Of a DNA stretch of 64,000 nt, positions 50,163 through 58,952 are shown one piece after another; position 1 is the stretch's first letter, and every line of letters starts with the position of its first letter. The notes under the pieces were generated by a model. It had not been told where the DNA came from. It saw nothing but the letters and a program-made list of their open reading frames with translations, and made no database searches. Position numbers and translations under genes: made by a program. The stretch is taken from NCBI RefSeq assembly GCF_046533115.1, contig NZ_JAJQRC010000009.1, forward strand, positions 1 to 64,000, written 5' to 3'. The DNA is from JAIRMO01 sp046533115. GTDB lineage: Bacteria > Spirochaetota > Spirochaetia > Treponematales > Breznakiellaceae.

Positions 50163-51907
50163 AGGCTATGTGCCGGCGATACCGCTGTCTGGTTTTCCTG
50201 CTTGCCGCAGCCCTCCCCCTGGTCTATGCCCAGGAAACGGCCGAAGGGGATCCCCCGTCCTATACCACCCCTATCTGGCGGGAAGCCCTGGAGGGAATGG
50301 TCATGGGGCTCCCGTCGGTTCAGGCGGGAACGGTGGTAGTGGTATTGGATGGGGGAAACCTGAAAACCTATACCTACGGGGGCGATTTTCTCTGGGATTA
50401 TTTTGCCGGAGGAAAATTAGCCCCCTATGTCACCAGATCCCGGGAGGGGATCAGCTATATTTGCGGAACCGATGGGATCTTTATCGTTATCAACCGGGTC
50501 GGCAGGGAACTATGGCGGCTGAATCTGGGCGCCCCCCTTTCCGCGCCGGTCCTTGTCGGTTGGGACGGACGGCTCTTTATCCCCTTTGGGGAGCGGCTCA
50601 TCTGCTATACCGCCTCGGGGTATCCCCTGTGGCGAAAAAAACTACCCGCCCCCATTGCCTTGGCCCCCAAAGCGGATAACCGGGGAGGGCTGATGATGGT
50701 TCTGGAAAATGGGGAATTCCTTTCGATAAATCCCTTTGGAAAAACCCGCTTCCAGCTGCTTCCGGAGGTCCCCGCGGTAATAACCCCCCTGAACAGCGGG
50801 AAAGATTCGGAGGACCGGGGGACAACCCTGGTATTTTACCAGACCGGCACCGTGGACAGGATAAGCCGGGAGCCGAATGGAACTCAGACCCTGACATCCG
50901 CGGTCTTTCCCGATCTGCCCGCCCCCCCCCTGGCCGCGGTGAGCCGGAATAACCTGGTGGCCCTTACCCTGAAGGACGGCAGGGTGCTGCTCCTCTCCGG
51001 TTCCGACGGCCGGCTCCTCTGGACCGGGGAAAGCCACCTCAGGGCCGGGAAAACCAAGGATGCCGGGGAAGAAGTGTTAATGCTTTTTGATGAACGGGGG
51101 ATCTATGTACTCTCCCGAAGCGGAGCATCGGGGTTTACCGAAGACGGCCGGCGGCTGTGGATACTGGATCTGGCGGGGACGGCGGCGCTTCCCGCCTTCA
51201 GCGATGAGGGCATCCTCTTTGCCGGCGGGGAGGACTGGATCCTCTATGCCTACCGGACCGAGCATAGGACCAGGTCCTTGCCGAGATCCCTCTACGGCCC
51301 CGCCCCGGAGGGCAGTTACGGCTTGGGCAAGCCGCCCCTCTTATCCTGGGCGGATTATACCTTCCGGTTTGGGGACGGGGATATTGACCACCGATTGGAA
51401 CGGATCCGGGAGGATATTTTCGCGGGCCGCCTTGGGGAAAACGAAGCGGACTATACCGGCTATTTAATGGAACTGGCCGGGAGCTTTATCCATACCCCCG
51501 GGGTATCCGCCGCCCGGCCCCCGGTCCATGTCCGCCACCGGATCGAAGGGATCCGGCTGCTGGGCTATATCGGCTCTTGGGAAACCATCCCCTTTCTTTC
51601 AATCCTTTTATATTACGAACAGGAACCGCTGGTTAAAACAGCCGCCGCGGAAGCCATAGGCCGTATCGGGCTTGATCCCGACGGTATCGCCCTGGAGATG
51701 TTTTCTGCCATGCTGCGGCCGAATACCCCCGGGGAGGATGAGCGGATTTTGACGGCCATAGCCGCGGCCACCGGAGCCCTCTGCCGTTTTTCCGGCCCGC
51801 CCCTCAGTAACGGGGGGGTAAAGATTCTGACAACCCTTACGGGCAGCGGCTATCCGCCGAAAGTACGGGATCAGGCTAAAAAGGAACTACGATCGTTGAG
51901 CCGTTAA
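50159..51907 (+). CDS. Exported PQQ-type beta-propeller protein with HEAT-like end
   Basis: A 582-residue protein starting GTG overlapping the stop of the preceding gene (GTGA), with an alternative ATG at 50168. A signal peptide ends LPLVYA-Q. The next about 380 residues are PQQ-type repeats (GGNLKTYTYGGDFLWDY, GTDGIFIVINRVGRELWRLNLG, ERLICYTASGYPLWRKKLP), as in BamB-like propellers. A helical HEAT-like end (about 450-582, RIEGIRLLGYIGSWETIPFLSILL) follows. It may be an envelope scaffold; no activity is visible. Confidence 0.75.
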   Translation: MKAMCRRYRCLVFLLAAALPLVYAQETAEGDPPSYTTPIWREALEGMVMGLPSVQAGTVVVVLDGGNLKTYTYGGDFLWDYFAGGKLAPYVTRSREGISYICGTDGIFIVINRVGRELWRLNLGAPLSAPVLVGWDGRLFIPFGERLICYTASGYPLWRKKLPAPIALAPKADNRGGLMMVLENGEFLSINPFGKTRFQLLPEVPAVITPLNSGKDSEDRGTTLVFYQTGTVDRISREPNGTQTLTSAVFPDLPAPPLAAVSRNNLVALTLKDGRVLLLSGSDGRLLWTGESHLRAGKTKDAGEEVLMLFDERGIYVLSRSGASGFTEDGRRLWILDLAGTAALPAFSDEGILFAGGEDWILYAYRTEHRTRSLPRSLYGPAPEGSYGLGKPPLLSWADYTFRFGDGDIDHRLERIREDIFAGRLGENEADYTGYLMELAGSFIHTPGVSAARPPVHVRHRIEGIRLLGYIGSWETIPFLSILLYYEQEPLVKTAAAEAIGRIGLDPDGIALEMFSAMLRPNTPGEDERILTAIAAATGALCRFSGPPLSNGGVKILTTLTGSGYPPKVRDQAKKELRSLSR

Positions 51908-51958
51908 GCAGCAGCGACCAAATTTCACCATGCGGTTTACGCGGTTCCCTTGCGTTTT

Positions 51959-51990
51959 TTTCAAAACTCGGTTAATTTTGAAAGAGCCTC
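51959..51990. repeat. Palindromic element copy upstream of the P83/100 gene
   Basis: TTTCAAAA and TTTTGAAA are perfect reverse complements around CTCGGTTAA, followed by GAGCCTC. It ends 20 bases before the start at 52010, immediately beside a TATAAT sequence. Confidence 0.65.
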
Positions 51991-52009
51991 TATAATTGGA
52001 GCAAGGATT

Positions 52010-53632
52010 ATGAAAAATATAAAGAACCTTTTATACCCCCTGGTTTTGGCCCTCTTTTGTTTAAGCCCTCTTTTGCGGCTTAATGCCCAGGAATCGGCGG
52101 TAAACCGGGAAGAATTGGAAAAAAATCTTGCCCCGGTAGAGTTTATCAATTACGAAGGGCCCCAGGGACAGATCGATACCCTGGAACAGATCCGGGGCAT
52201 TGGAATCCCCCTGGGGACGGCCATCCGGGGTGGGGCGGACCGGGCCGGTTCCGCGGGACGTTATTTTGTCATCCATTCCATATCCCCCCAGGACGGGGAC
52301 AAACTCGACGCGGATATATTCGGTCTGGGAATTGACGTGGGGGTCGATCATATCCGTAATCTCAGGCTTATCATCCAGGGTTATCTGGAGCTTGCCTATG
52401 AATATACTCCCCAGGACGCGGCCCTTTTGGCCGAATATGTAACCATCTATAATGCAGTATTCCGGGGGAATTGGGATTATTTCGGTAATCGTTATAAAAA
52501 TCCGGTTATGGATAATTTAAGTCCCGAAAAGGCGGGGATCTCCATCCGTTTCGATGAATGGCCCGGTCAAACCCTCATGCTCATACCCCTGGGAACGGGG
52601 GTTCCCGGCAGTTTAAGCGCCCTGGATACCACCATCCTGAGTTCCCCGGAGGTTGTGGAAGAATTCCGCCGGGATGAAGAGCGGGGTATAGAACAACGGA
52701 AGGAAATGGTGGATCTGAAGGAACGGGAAGCCGGCGAAGCGGAGCAACAGGCGTCCCTCCAGCGGGAGGCCATCGCCGAGGAGGAAGAGCGGATCGCCCA
52801 GGAGCGGACCGAAATTGCCCAGGGCCGGACCGAGGTTGCCCAAGAACGGACGGAGATAGCCGAGGAACGGCAGCAAGCCCGGCAGGCAGAAGCCGAAGGC
52901 AGGACTACCCCGGAGGAAACCCGGAGAACCGAGGAGCAACTAGCCCGGCGGGAAGAGGCCCTGGAACAGCAGGAAACCCAACTGGCCGAACGGGAACAGG
53001 ACCTGGACCGGCAGGAAGAGGCCCTGGAGGAAAAACAACAGGAAGTTCAAGCCGCGGAGGATTTTGCCGACCGGAAAATAGCCGAAGCCCAGCAGGAAAG
53101 GACGGAAATAGCCAAGGATCAGCAGGAACTTATCGACCGGCCTCCCCGGGATGCCGGGGAAAGTATGGTCGGGGTACGGCTGACCGACCCCAATTCACCC
53201 CTGGGCCGGATCGTCCGGATGGATATTAATTCCGGAGCGGAGATCAAGACCTCCGCCTTAAACACGGTAAACGCCCGGACCTTTACCTCCCTGGGAGGCA
53301 AATTCATCGCCGTGGCCGGTGAAAACCGGGGTACCGCGGTTATCCGGCTCATTGAGATCGATCCCGATACCCTGGAAATGGCCAAGCAGGGAAATGATGA
53401 TATCTCCCCGGAAAGCCTCCTCTGGATCCGGGGAAATGACCTCTACGCCATCGCCTCCGCCCCGGGCGGCCGGTACCTGGCCCGGTTTAATACGGACCTG
53501 GTCTTACAGGCCCGGTCAACGGTAATGGTTCACCCCTTCGCGGTCCTTACCTTTAACGGGGACTCGATCCTGACCCAGCGGAACGACGGCTCCCTGGTGA
53601 TCCTGGACGGGGGGACCCTGGCGGAACGCTAG
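52010..53632 (+). CDS. P83/100 family protein
   Basis: A 540-residue exported protein with a signal peptide (1-26, NA-QES). The N-terminal domain (about 30-210) has FINYEGPQGQIDTLEQIRGIG and DGDKLDADIFGLGIDVGVDH, as in Borrelia P83/P100 antigens. A long charged coiled coil (about 215-375) with repeats such as ERTEIAQGRTEVAQERTEIA follows, and then a C-terminal beta-rich domain with VGVRLTDPNSPLGRIVRMD. Gene start: ATTGGAGCAAGG precedes ATG. These proteins are common spirochaetal antigens of unknown molecular role. Acidic composition and repeats distinguish it from its neighbours. Confidence 0.85.
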   Translation: MKNIKNLLYPLVLALFCLSPLLRLNAQESAVNREELEKNLAPVEFINYEGPQGQIDTLEQIRGIGIPLGTAIRGGADRAGSAGRYFVIHSISPQDGDKLDADIFGLGIDVGVDHIRNLRLIIQGYLELAYEYTPQDAALLAEYVTIYNAVFRGNWDYFGNRYKNPVMDNLSPEKAGISIRFDEWPGQTLMLIPLGTGVPGSLSALDTTILSSPEVVEEFRRDEERGIEQRKEMVDLKEREAGEAEQQASLQREAIAEEEERIAQERTEIAQGRTEVAQERTEIAEERQQARQAEAEGRTTPEETRRTEEQLARREEALEQQETQLAEREQDLDRQEEALEEKQQEVQAAEDFADRKIAEAQQERTEIAKDQQELIDRPPRDAGESMVGVRLTDPNSPLGRIVRMDINSGAEIKTSALNTVNARTFTSLGGKFIAVAGENRGTAVIRLIEIDPDTLEMAKQGNDDISPESLLWIRGNDLYAIASAPGGRYLARFNTDLVLQARSTVMVHPFAVLTFNGDSILTQRNDGSLVILDGGTLAER

Positions 53633-53637
53633 CAGAG

Positions 53638-53661
53638 TTTGTTGCGGTTCACCGCAACAAA
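53638..53661 (+). terminator. Hairpin after the P83/100 gene
   Basis: TTTGTTGCGG and CCGCAACAAA pair perfectly around TTCA six bases after the stop codon. A T tract is missing, but a second GCCGGC-type hairpin follows; both sit between convergent genes. Confidence 0.5.
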
Positions 53662-53712
53662 TTGCCCGGCGCCTATAAGCCGGCGTAGGGTAAAATTACC
53701 GGGATACGGCTA

Positions 53713-54306
53713 CTAAAACCCGTAAATATGGGTGAACTCGTGGAGCAACTCCAGGGCTTTGGTCTTACAGGAGCCGCAGGCGGTTCCTATTTTCGTGGCC
53801 TGTTGGAGTTCTTCCCAAGTACGGGCGCCCTGGTTGAAAGCGGTTTCGATATCCTTGTCGGTGATCCCCAAACAATGGCATATCTCCGTGGCCTCTTCTT
53901 TGAGGAGTCCCGCCCTTCCCGTCTTGGCCAGGTAATCGTCTATGGCCGCCCGCAGGGCCTTATCCCCTAAAACAGAACAGTGGATCTTGTAATCCGGAAG
54001 CCCCCCCAATTTTTCCACCAGATCCTGGGGTTTAATTTTATAGGCATCCTGTATATGCATCCCCCGGACGATTTCGGAGAGCATACTGGTGGAAGCGATG
54101 GCACTGGCGCAGCCATAGGTTTTCCACCGCACATCGGTGATGATATCATCCTTAATTTTAAGGAGCATCAGCATCTGGTCTCCGCAGCGGATATTCCCCG
54201 TCTGTCCCCGGGCATCCGCGGGAAAGCTGGATTCATCCTCGAAAAGCACGTTCCGGGGGTTGGTGAAATGATCCTTTACCGTATCTGAATATAACCAATC
54301 GGACAT
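53713..54306 (-). CDS. nifU: Fe-S scaffold protein NifU (no Nfu domain)
   Basis: A 197-residue protein. The N-terminal IscU-like scaffold domain (1-135) carries the three cluster cysteines C41, C66 and C110. The next segment (about 140-190) is a BFD-like 2Fe-2S domain with C143, C145, C177 and C180 (ICHC, CGSC). The C-terminal Nfu domain of full NifU (about 300 residues) is absent. The start MSDWLYSD was chosen because AGGAGGG precedes it. It lies 25 bases after nifS, its cysteine desulfurase partner, so the two form the iron-sulfur assembly unit of this region. Confidence 0.93.
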   Translation of the reverse strand: MSDWLYSDTVKDHFTNPRNVLFEDESSFPADARGQTGNIRCGDQMLMLLKIKDDIITDVRWKTYGCASAIASTSMLSEIVRGMHIQDAYKIKPQDLVEKLGGLPDYKIHCSVLGDKALRAAIDDYLAKTGRAGLLKEEATEICHCLGITDKDIETAFNQGARTWEELQQATKIGTACGSCKTKALELLHEFTHIYGF

Positions 54307-54331
54307 AAAATCCCTCCTGCTCGGCCGGCTG

Positions 54332-55519
54332 TTACACCTGCACCGATGAAATGGCCCGGAGCCGGGAGACAATGGGAGCTATGGCATCGACGGTGTAGCG
54401 TACATCCCCTTCTGTAATCCCCCAGCCGAGACTGAATCGGATAGAACCGTGGGCCCATTCCGGTCCTGACCCAATAGCCATAAGAACATGGGACGGCTCT
54501 AGGCTTCCGGAAGCGCAGGCGGATCCGGTGGAAGCCTCTATCCCCATCATATCCATGGAGAGGAGGATAGACTCCCCCTCCGCCCCGGGAAAGGAAACGT
54601 TTAAGGTATTGGGTAAAACATCCCGGGGATGTCCGTTGATCTTGATGTTGGGAACCTTCTCCAAAAGGCCGTCCCGAAGGAGCGTCCGCAAGGGCGCTAT
54701 GGTTTTCCCATAGGCCTCCAGGTCGGCCAGGGCATACTCCGCGGCCTTGCCAAGCCCGAAAATGCCGATATTGTTGTAGGTACCCGCCCGGAAACCATCT
54801 TCCTGGTGACCGCCGTGGATAAGCGGAAAGAGGGGGGCCTTATCCCGGACATACAAGGCCCCTATGCCCTTGGGCCCGTAGATCTTGTGGGCCGACATGG
54901 TAAGATAATCCACCCCCAATTCATCCACCGCTACGGGGATCTTGCCCACCGCCTGGACCGCGTCGGTATGCATCCACGCGCCCGCGGCCTTGGCTTTTTT
55001 GGAAATGGCGGCAATATCCTGGATGGTCCCGATTTCATTATTCGCCATCATCACCGATACCAGCAGGGTCCGCTCGCCCAAGGCATCCTCCAGGGTATCC
55101 ATCTTAATTTTGCCGTATTCATCCACGGGTAAAAAAGTCACCCTAAACCCCAGGGACTGTAAAAAGGCCGCGGAATTAAGCACACAGGGATGCTCAATGG
55201 CGGTGGTAATAATTTCGGTTCGACCCGAGGGGAGAACCTTACCCGACGCATCGGATCCCAGGCGCCGTATGGTCTGGAAGATCGTGTTATTTGATTCGGA
55301 ACCCCCGGAAGTAAAGATGATCTCCCGGGGACTTGCCCCAAAAAGGCGGGCCACGGCGTTCCGGGCCTCTTCAACCCTGCCATGGGCCAGCCGTCCCGCG
55401 GCGTGCATACTTGAGGCGTTTCCAAAAATCTCAAGATCCTCTATCATAGCGGCCTTGACCTCCGGTCTCAAAGGGGTGGTCGCGTTATAATCCATATAAA
55501 TTCGTTTTTTATCTGGCAT
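54332..55519 (-). CDS. nifS: Cysteine desulfurase NifS
   Basis: A 395-residue PLP enzyme that frees sulfur from cysteine and hands it to NifU. The PLP lysine is K212 in SAHKIYGPKG, and the catalytic persulfide Cys is C335 in STGSACASGS. The short stretch before the Cys marks the NifS/IscS class rather than SufS. Start MPDKKRIYMDYNATTP is standard. It precedes nifU by 25 bases in the same transcript. Upstream lies a 132-base AT-rich gap with a CTAAAATTTTAG palindrome but no clear promoter. Confidence 0.95.
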   Translation of the reverse strand: MPDKKRIYMDYNATTPLRPEVKAAMIEDLEIFGNASSMHAAGRLAHGRVEEARNAVARLFGASPREIIFTSGGSESNNTIFQTIRRLGSDASGKVLPSGRTEIITTAIEHPCVLNSAAFLQSLGFRVTFLPVDEYGKIKMDTLEDALGERTLLVSVMMANNEIGTIQDIAAISKKAKAAGAWMHTDAVQAVGKIPVAVDELGVDYLTMSAHKIYGPKGIGALYVRDKAPLFPLIHGGHQEDGFRAGTYNNIGIFGLGKAAEYALADLEAYGKTIAPLRTLLRDGLLEKVPNIKINGHPRDVLPNTLNVSFPGAEGESILLSMDMMGIEASTGSACASGSLEPSHVLMAIGSGPEWAHGSIRFSLGWGITEGDVRYTVDAIAPIVSRLRAISSVQV

Positions 55520-55618
55520 AATTTCTCTCCATTTTAGTAAGGTATTTTCAAAATAAATTTTCCTACCTTTCCTATAAATATACCAAGAAATTCTATTTTA
55601 TTCTATATAATTTCGGTT

Positions 55619-55630
55619 CTAAAATTTTAG
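55619..55630. repeat. 12-bp perfect palindrome upstream of nifS
   Basis: CTAAAATTTTAG is a perfect 12-base palindrome, about 100 bases before the nifS start. It might be an operator (for example for an iron-sulfur regulator) but nothing here proves it. Confidence 0.3.
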
Positions 55631-55651
55631 TTCTGAAACCGTAACCGTGGA

Positions 55652-57895
55652 TTAAGCGATTTCACCGGTAACCCGGGGCTCCTGCCGGCGCAAAAGGAAC
55701 AATTCCGCAAAAAAATCCCCGGTCATGGGGTGATCAAGTCCGGGAGCATTGAGCAGGAGCCCCCCCCGCATGAGTTCATCCCCGCCCCGGAAGCCGCAAT
55801 TACCCTCCCGGTCCCCGGGATCAAAGCCCCCCGCTTCCCAGACCGAAACTTCGTATACCGCGGCAGGGTCCAGGTCTCGCAGGCGGAGGATTACCGGTTT
55901 CGGGTTTGGCCGGGACAGGAGCTTATAAAACCCCACTACGGCCTGGTCCCCGGAACTTACCATCCAGGCCGCATAGGAGGCCCCGGCGGGGCTCAGGAGC
56001 CGTGAGAAACATCCCTGTTGAAATAGGGCCCGATGGGCCTTATAGAATTTGATATGTTCCGCGATTTTCTTTTTTTCGTCGGAATGAAGTTTGGTGGGAT
56101 CCTGCTCAAACCCCAACACCCCGAAAAAGGCCGTCATGGCCCGGAAGGCCAGGGAACTTTGCCGTCCGGTCTGATGGTTGGGGACCGCCGAAACATGGGC
56201 CCCCAGGGCGCTCAGAGGATAACAGAGGGAAGCCCCCGCCTGGATGGTAAGCCGTTCCAGGGCGTCGGTATCGTCGCTTAACCAGCCCTGGGGGGCAAAG
56301 GCAAGGAGCCCCGGGTCAAACCGTCCCCCGCCGCCGGCACAGGACTCGAAGAGAATGTGGGGAAACGCCCCGGTAAGCCGGTTATAGAGGTCGTATACCC
56401 CCAAACAATAACGGTGGAAAAATTCCCCCTGTCGATGGGGGAGCAGGGACGGACTCCAGGGTTCGGTTAACGAACGGTTCATGTCCCACTTGATATAGGA
56501 AATCGGGGCGGAACTAATAAGCTGGGACAAAACGGAAAAAAGATGGTCCACAATTTCTTTCCGGGACATATCCAACACGTATTGCTGACGCTCCTCGGTT
56601 CTGGGGCGGTTGGGGACCCCCACCGCCCAGTCGGGGTGGATTTCAAAAAGCCGGCTTTTGGGGCTGACCATTTCCGGTTCAATCCAAAGGCCGAAGGCAA
56701 GCCCCTTCCCGGTTATGGCTTTGGCCAGGGAGGAAATACCCCCGGGGAGCTTTCGGGTATGGGGGACCCAGTCCCCCAGGGAGGTGGTATCATCATCCCG
56801 GGACCCGAACCAGCCGTCATCCAACACAAAAAGCTCTATCCCCAAGGAAACGGCGGTATCCGCCATCTCCAGGAGCTTCTTTTCGGTAAAATCAAAATAG
56901 GTAGCTTCCCAATTATTGAGGAGTATCGGCCGCTCCTTATCCCGCCAGGTCCCCCGGGCAAGCCGGGTACGGTACAAGCGGTGGTAATCCTGGGAGAGCC
57001 GGTTTATCCCCCCAGCAGAATAGGCCAGAATTGCTTCCGGGGTATCGAAAAACTCCCCGGGGGCCAGCTCCCAGGAAAAGGTCTCAGGGTTGATCCCCAT
57101 CCTCAGCCGGGTAAGATCATAGGAATCAACCTCGGCGGAGGCCAGAAAATTGCCCGAATATAACAGGCTGAGGCCCAGGGCTTCCCCCTGAAACTCGTCG
57201 GTGCCGGGCCGCTTTAGGAGGAGGAAGGGGTTCTGTTCGTGGCCGGATATACCCCGCAGGCTGCTTATTTCCTGAAGACCCGGCGCCAGGGGACGGCAGG
57301 TAGCCTGAAACTCCCGGGCCCAGGCCCCGGTCAGGGTAACCAGGTTCCAGTCCGAATCAGGAAGATCCAGGTTGAGGCTCATAACATTTTTGAGGGTGAT
57401 CCGCCGCTTTCCCCCATTGATGATCCGGACATGCCGGGCCAAACAATTAAAAAAAGTAAAAATAGAATAATACAGGATAAGGCGGACCCCCGAGGGGGCA
57501 TCGAACAGCTCAAGCTCCAGGGTACAGGCCTCTTCCTCATCCTCAATATAGGTCGAGGGCAGTCCGGGGATCCCCGGTTTTCCTATACTGATCTGATAGG
57601 CCGCGTATTCCGGCTCAATCACCGAAGAACCGTTTTCAAATACCGCCGCAAAGGCAGGATATTTATAGTCCCCGTTACCGTAAAGGGGATACTCAAACCG
57701 CGGGGTGCTTCGAAAATTATTTGAAAACCCATGAAAAGGCACCGGGGATAAGAGGGGATAGGTCCGGGAGGGGTTAAGGGGAGCCCCGCAGTATACCTGC
57801 CCGATATACCCGTTTTCAAGAACCTTTATTATATAACTAAAGGAGTCATTGTATAGATGGAATTCCCTGGCTTCAGGGTTATAGCGTATGGGCAT
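55652..57895 (-). CDS. Alpha-galactosidase, GH36
   Basis: A 747-residue GH36 alpha-galactosidase. An N-terminal beta-supersandwich domain (about 1-300), a TIM barrel with WEATYFDFTEKKLLEMADTA, VLDDGWFG and IEPEMVSPKS, the nucleophile Asp in IKWDMNRS, the acid/base Asp in WLSDDTDALERL, and a C-terminal beta domain. It removes galactose from raffinose-type oligosaccharides or galactomannans. No signal peptide, so it is cytoplasmic. The start MPIRYN has a TATACT box six bases upstream and no ribosome site. An alternative ATG lies six codons earlier. Confidence 0.93.
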   Translation of the reverse strand: MPIRYNPEAREFHLYNDSFSYIIKVLENGYIGQVYCGAPLNPSRTYPLLSPVPFHGFSNNFRSTPRFEYPLYGNGDYKYPAFAAVFENGSSVIEPEYAAYQISIGKPGIPGLPSTYIEDEEEACTLELELFDAPSGVRLILYYSIFTFFNCLARHVRIINGGKRRITLKNVMSLNLDLPDSDWNLVTLTGAWAREFQATCRPLAPGLQEISSLRGISGHEQNPFLLLKRPGTDEFQGEALGLSLLYSGNFLASAEVDSYDLTRLRMGINPETFSWELAPGEFFDTPEAILAYSAGGINRLSQDYHRLYRTRLARGTWRDKERPILLNNWEATYFDFTEKKLLEMADTAVSLGIELFVLDDGWFGSRDDDTTSLGDWVPHTRKLPGGISSLAKAITGKGLAFGLWIEPEMVSPKSRLFEIHPDWAVGVPNRPRTEERQQYVLDMSRKEIVDHLFSVLSQLISSAPISYIKWDMNRSLTEPWSPSLLPHRQGEFFHRYCLGVYDLYNRLTGAFPHILFESCAGGGGRFDPGLLAFAPQGWLSDDTDALERLTIQAGASLCYPLSALGAHVSAVPNHQTGRQSSLAFRAMTAFFGVLGFEQDPTKLHSDEKKKIAEHIKFYKAHRALFQQGCFSRLLSPAGASYAAWMVSSGDQAVVGFYKLLSRPNPKPVILRLRDLDPAAVYEVSVWEAGGFDPGDREGNCGFRGGDELMRGGLLLNAPGLDHPMTGDFFAELFLLRRQEPRVTGEIA

Positions 57896-58109
57896 ATTCA
57901 AAGTATACCACAAGGGGGGGTAAAAATAAAGGGAGCAGGGGCTGGGGCCAACATATATAAATTATTCTGAGTGGGAGGCGAATGAAATCCTAAAAAAAAC
58001 AACGGTCATCTTCGTACAGAGAGAATCGTTTCATGGTGTCTACCTAATGGGGTAAAGTCCACTTTTATCCGGTGATAAAATATATATAAATTTTAGATGT
58101 TACATGGTA

Positions 58110-58895
58110 TTAGAGCCCTTCAATATCCTTAAAATACCGGACCGTCCCGACCTTTAACTCGTCGGTGGCATCTTCGTCGCAGAGGATGATCGCCCGGGGA
58201 TGCATCTGGAGGCAGGAAAGGGTCCATATATGGTTTATGCCCCCTTCGACAGCGGCCTGGAGGGCCCGGGCCTTGTGATGACCGTTGACGATGATCAATA
58301 CCTCCCGGGCGTCCATCACGGTACCGACCCCCACGGTCAGGGCCAGGGAGGGTACCCGGTTGAGGTCCCCCTCAAAAAAGCGGGCATTGGCGATCTTGGT
58401 GTCCCGGGTAAGGGTCTTGATCCGGGTCCGGGAGCGCAGGGAGGAGCCGGGTTCGTTAAAGGCGATATGCCCATCCGCGCCCATCCCCCCCAGGAAAAGT
58501 TCTATCCCCCCAAAGGAGGCAATCGCTTCCTCGTAGGCATTACATTCCCCGGTCAAATCCGGGGCCATACCGTTGAGGATATGGACATGGGAGCGGGGGA
58601 TATCAATGTGGCTGAAAAAATTATCCCACATAAACCGGTGGTAACTCTGGGGATGGCTATCGTCCAAGCCCACATATTCATCCATATTGAAGGTGACCAC
58701 CCGAGCAAAGGATAGCCCTTCCTCCCGGTGGAGCCGGATCAACTCCTTATAGATACCCAGGGGGCTGGACCCGGTGGGAAGGCCCAAAACAAAGGGCTTA
58801 TCCGGGCGGGGAGCAAATTCCTTGATCCGTTTGGCAATATACGCCGCCCCCCAACGGCTTGCCGCCTCATAATTCTTCTGAATAATCAAACGCAT
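58110..58895 (-). CDS. nagB: Glucosamine-6-phosphate deaminase
   Basis: A 261-residue enzyme converting glucosamine-6-phosphate to fructose-6-phosphate and ammonia. Conserved parts are VLGLPTGSSPLGIYKELI (36-53), FNMDEYVGL with catalytic D72, and GGMGADGHIAFNEPGSS with the catalytic His. Length is typical of NagB. AAGGAGATACT precedes the ATG. nagA lies upstream on the same strand, separated by 56 bases that include a palindromic element, and the two act in sequence on N-acetylglucosamine-6-phosphate. Confidence 0.96.
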   Translation of the reverse strand: MRLIIQKNYEAASRWGAAYIAKRIKEFAPRPDKPFVLGLPTGSSPLGIYKELIRLHREEGLSFARVVTFNMDEYVGLDDSHPQSYHRFMWDNFFSHIDIPRSHVHILNGMAPDLTGECNAYEEAIASFGGIELFLGGMGADGHIAFNEPGSSLRSRTRIKTLTRDTKIANARFFEGDLNRVPSLALTVGVGTVMDAREVLIIVNGHHKARALQAAVEGGINHIWTLSCLQMHPRAIILCDEDATDELKVGTVRYFKDIEGL

Positions 58896-58913
58896 AGTAT
58901 CTCCTTATTATAA

Positions 58914-58952
58914 GCGGCTGTCTCAAAGCCAAGCTGAGTTTTGAAACCGGCC
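58914..58952. repeat. Palindromic element copy between nagA and nagB
   Basis: CGGCTGTCTCAAAGCC and GTTTTGAAACCGGCC face each other around AAGCTGA. On the minus strand it lies between the nagA stop and the nagB ribosome site, so it could form a hairpin in the joint transcript. Confidence 0.65.

Noticed and set aside
57990..58034. Tiny 14-codon frame (MKRFSLYEDDRCFF) upstream of alpha-galactosidase
   Set aside because: The length is within chance and no ribosome site or regulated stop is visible; it lies more than 90 bases before the galactosidase promoter-like box.
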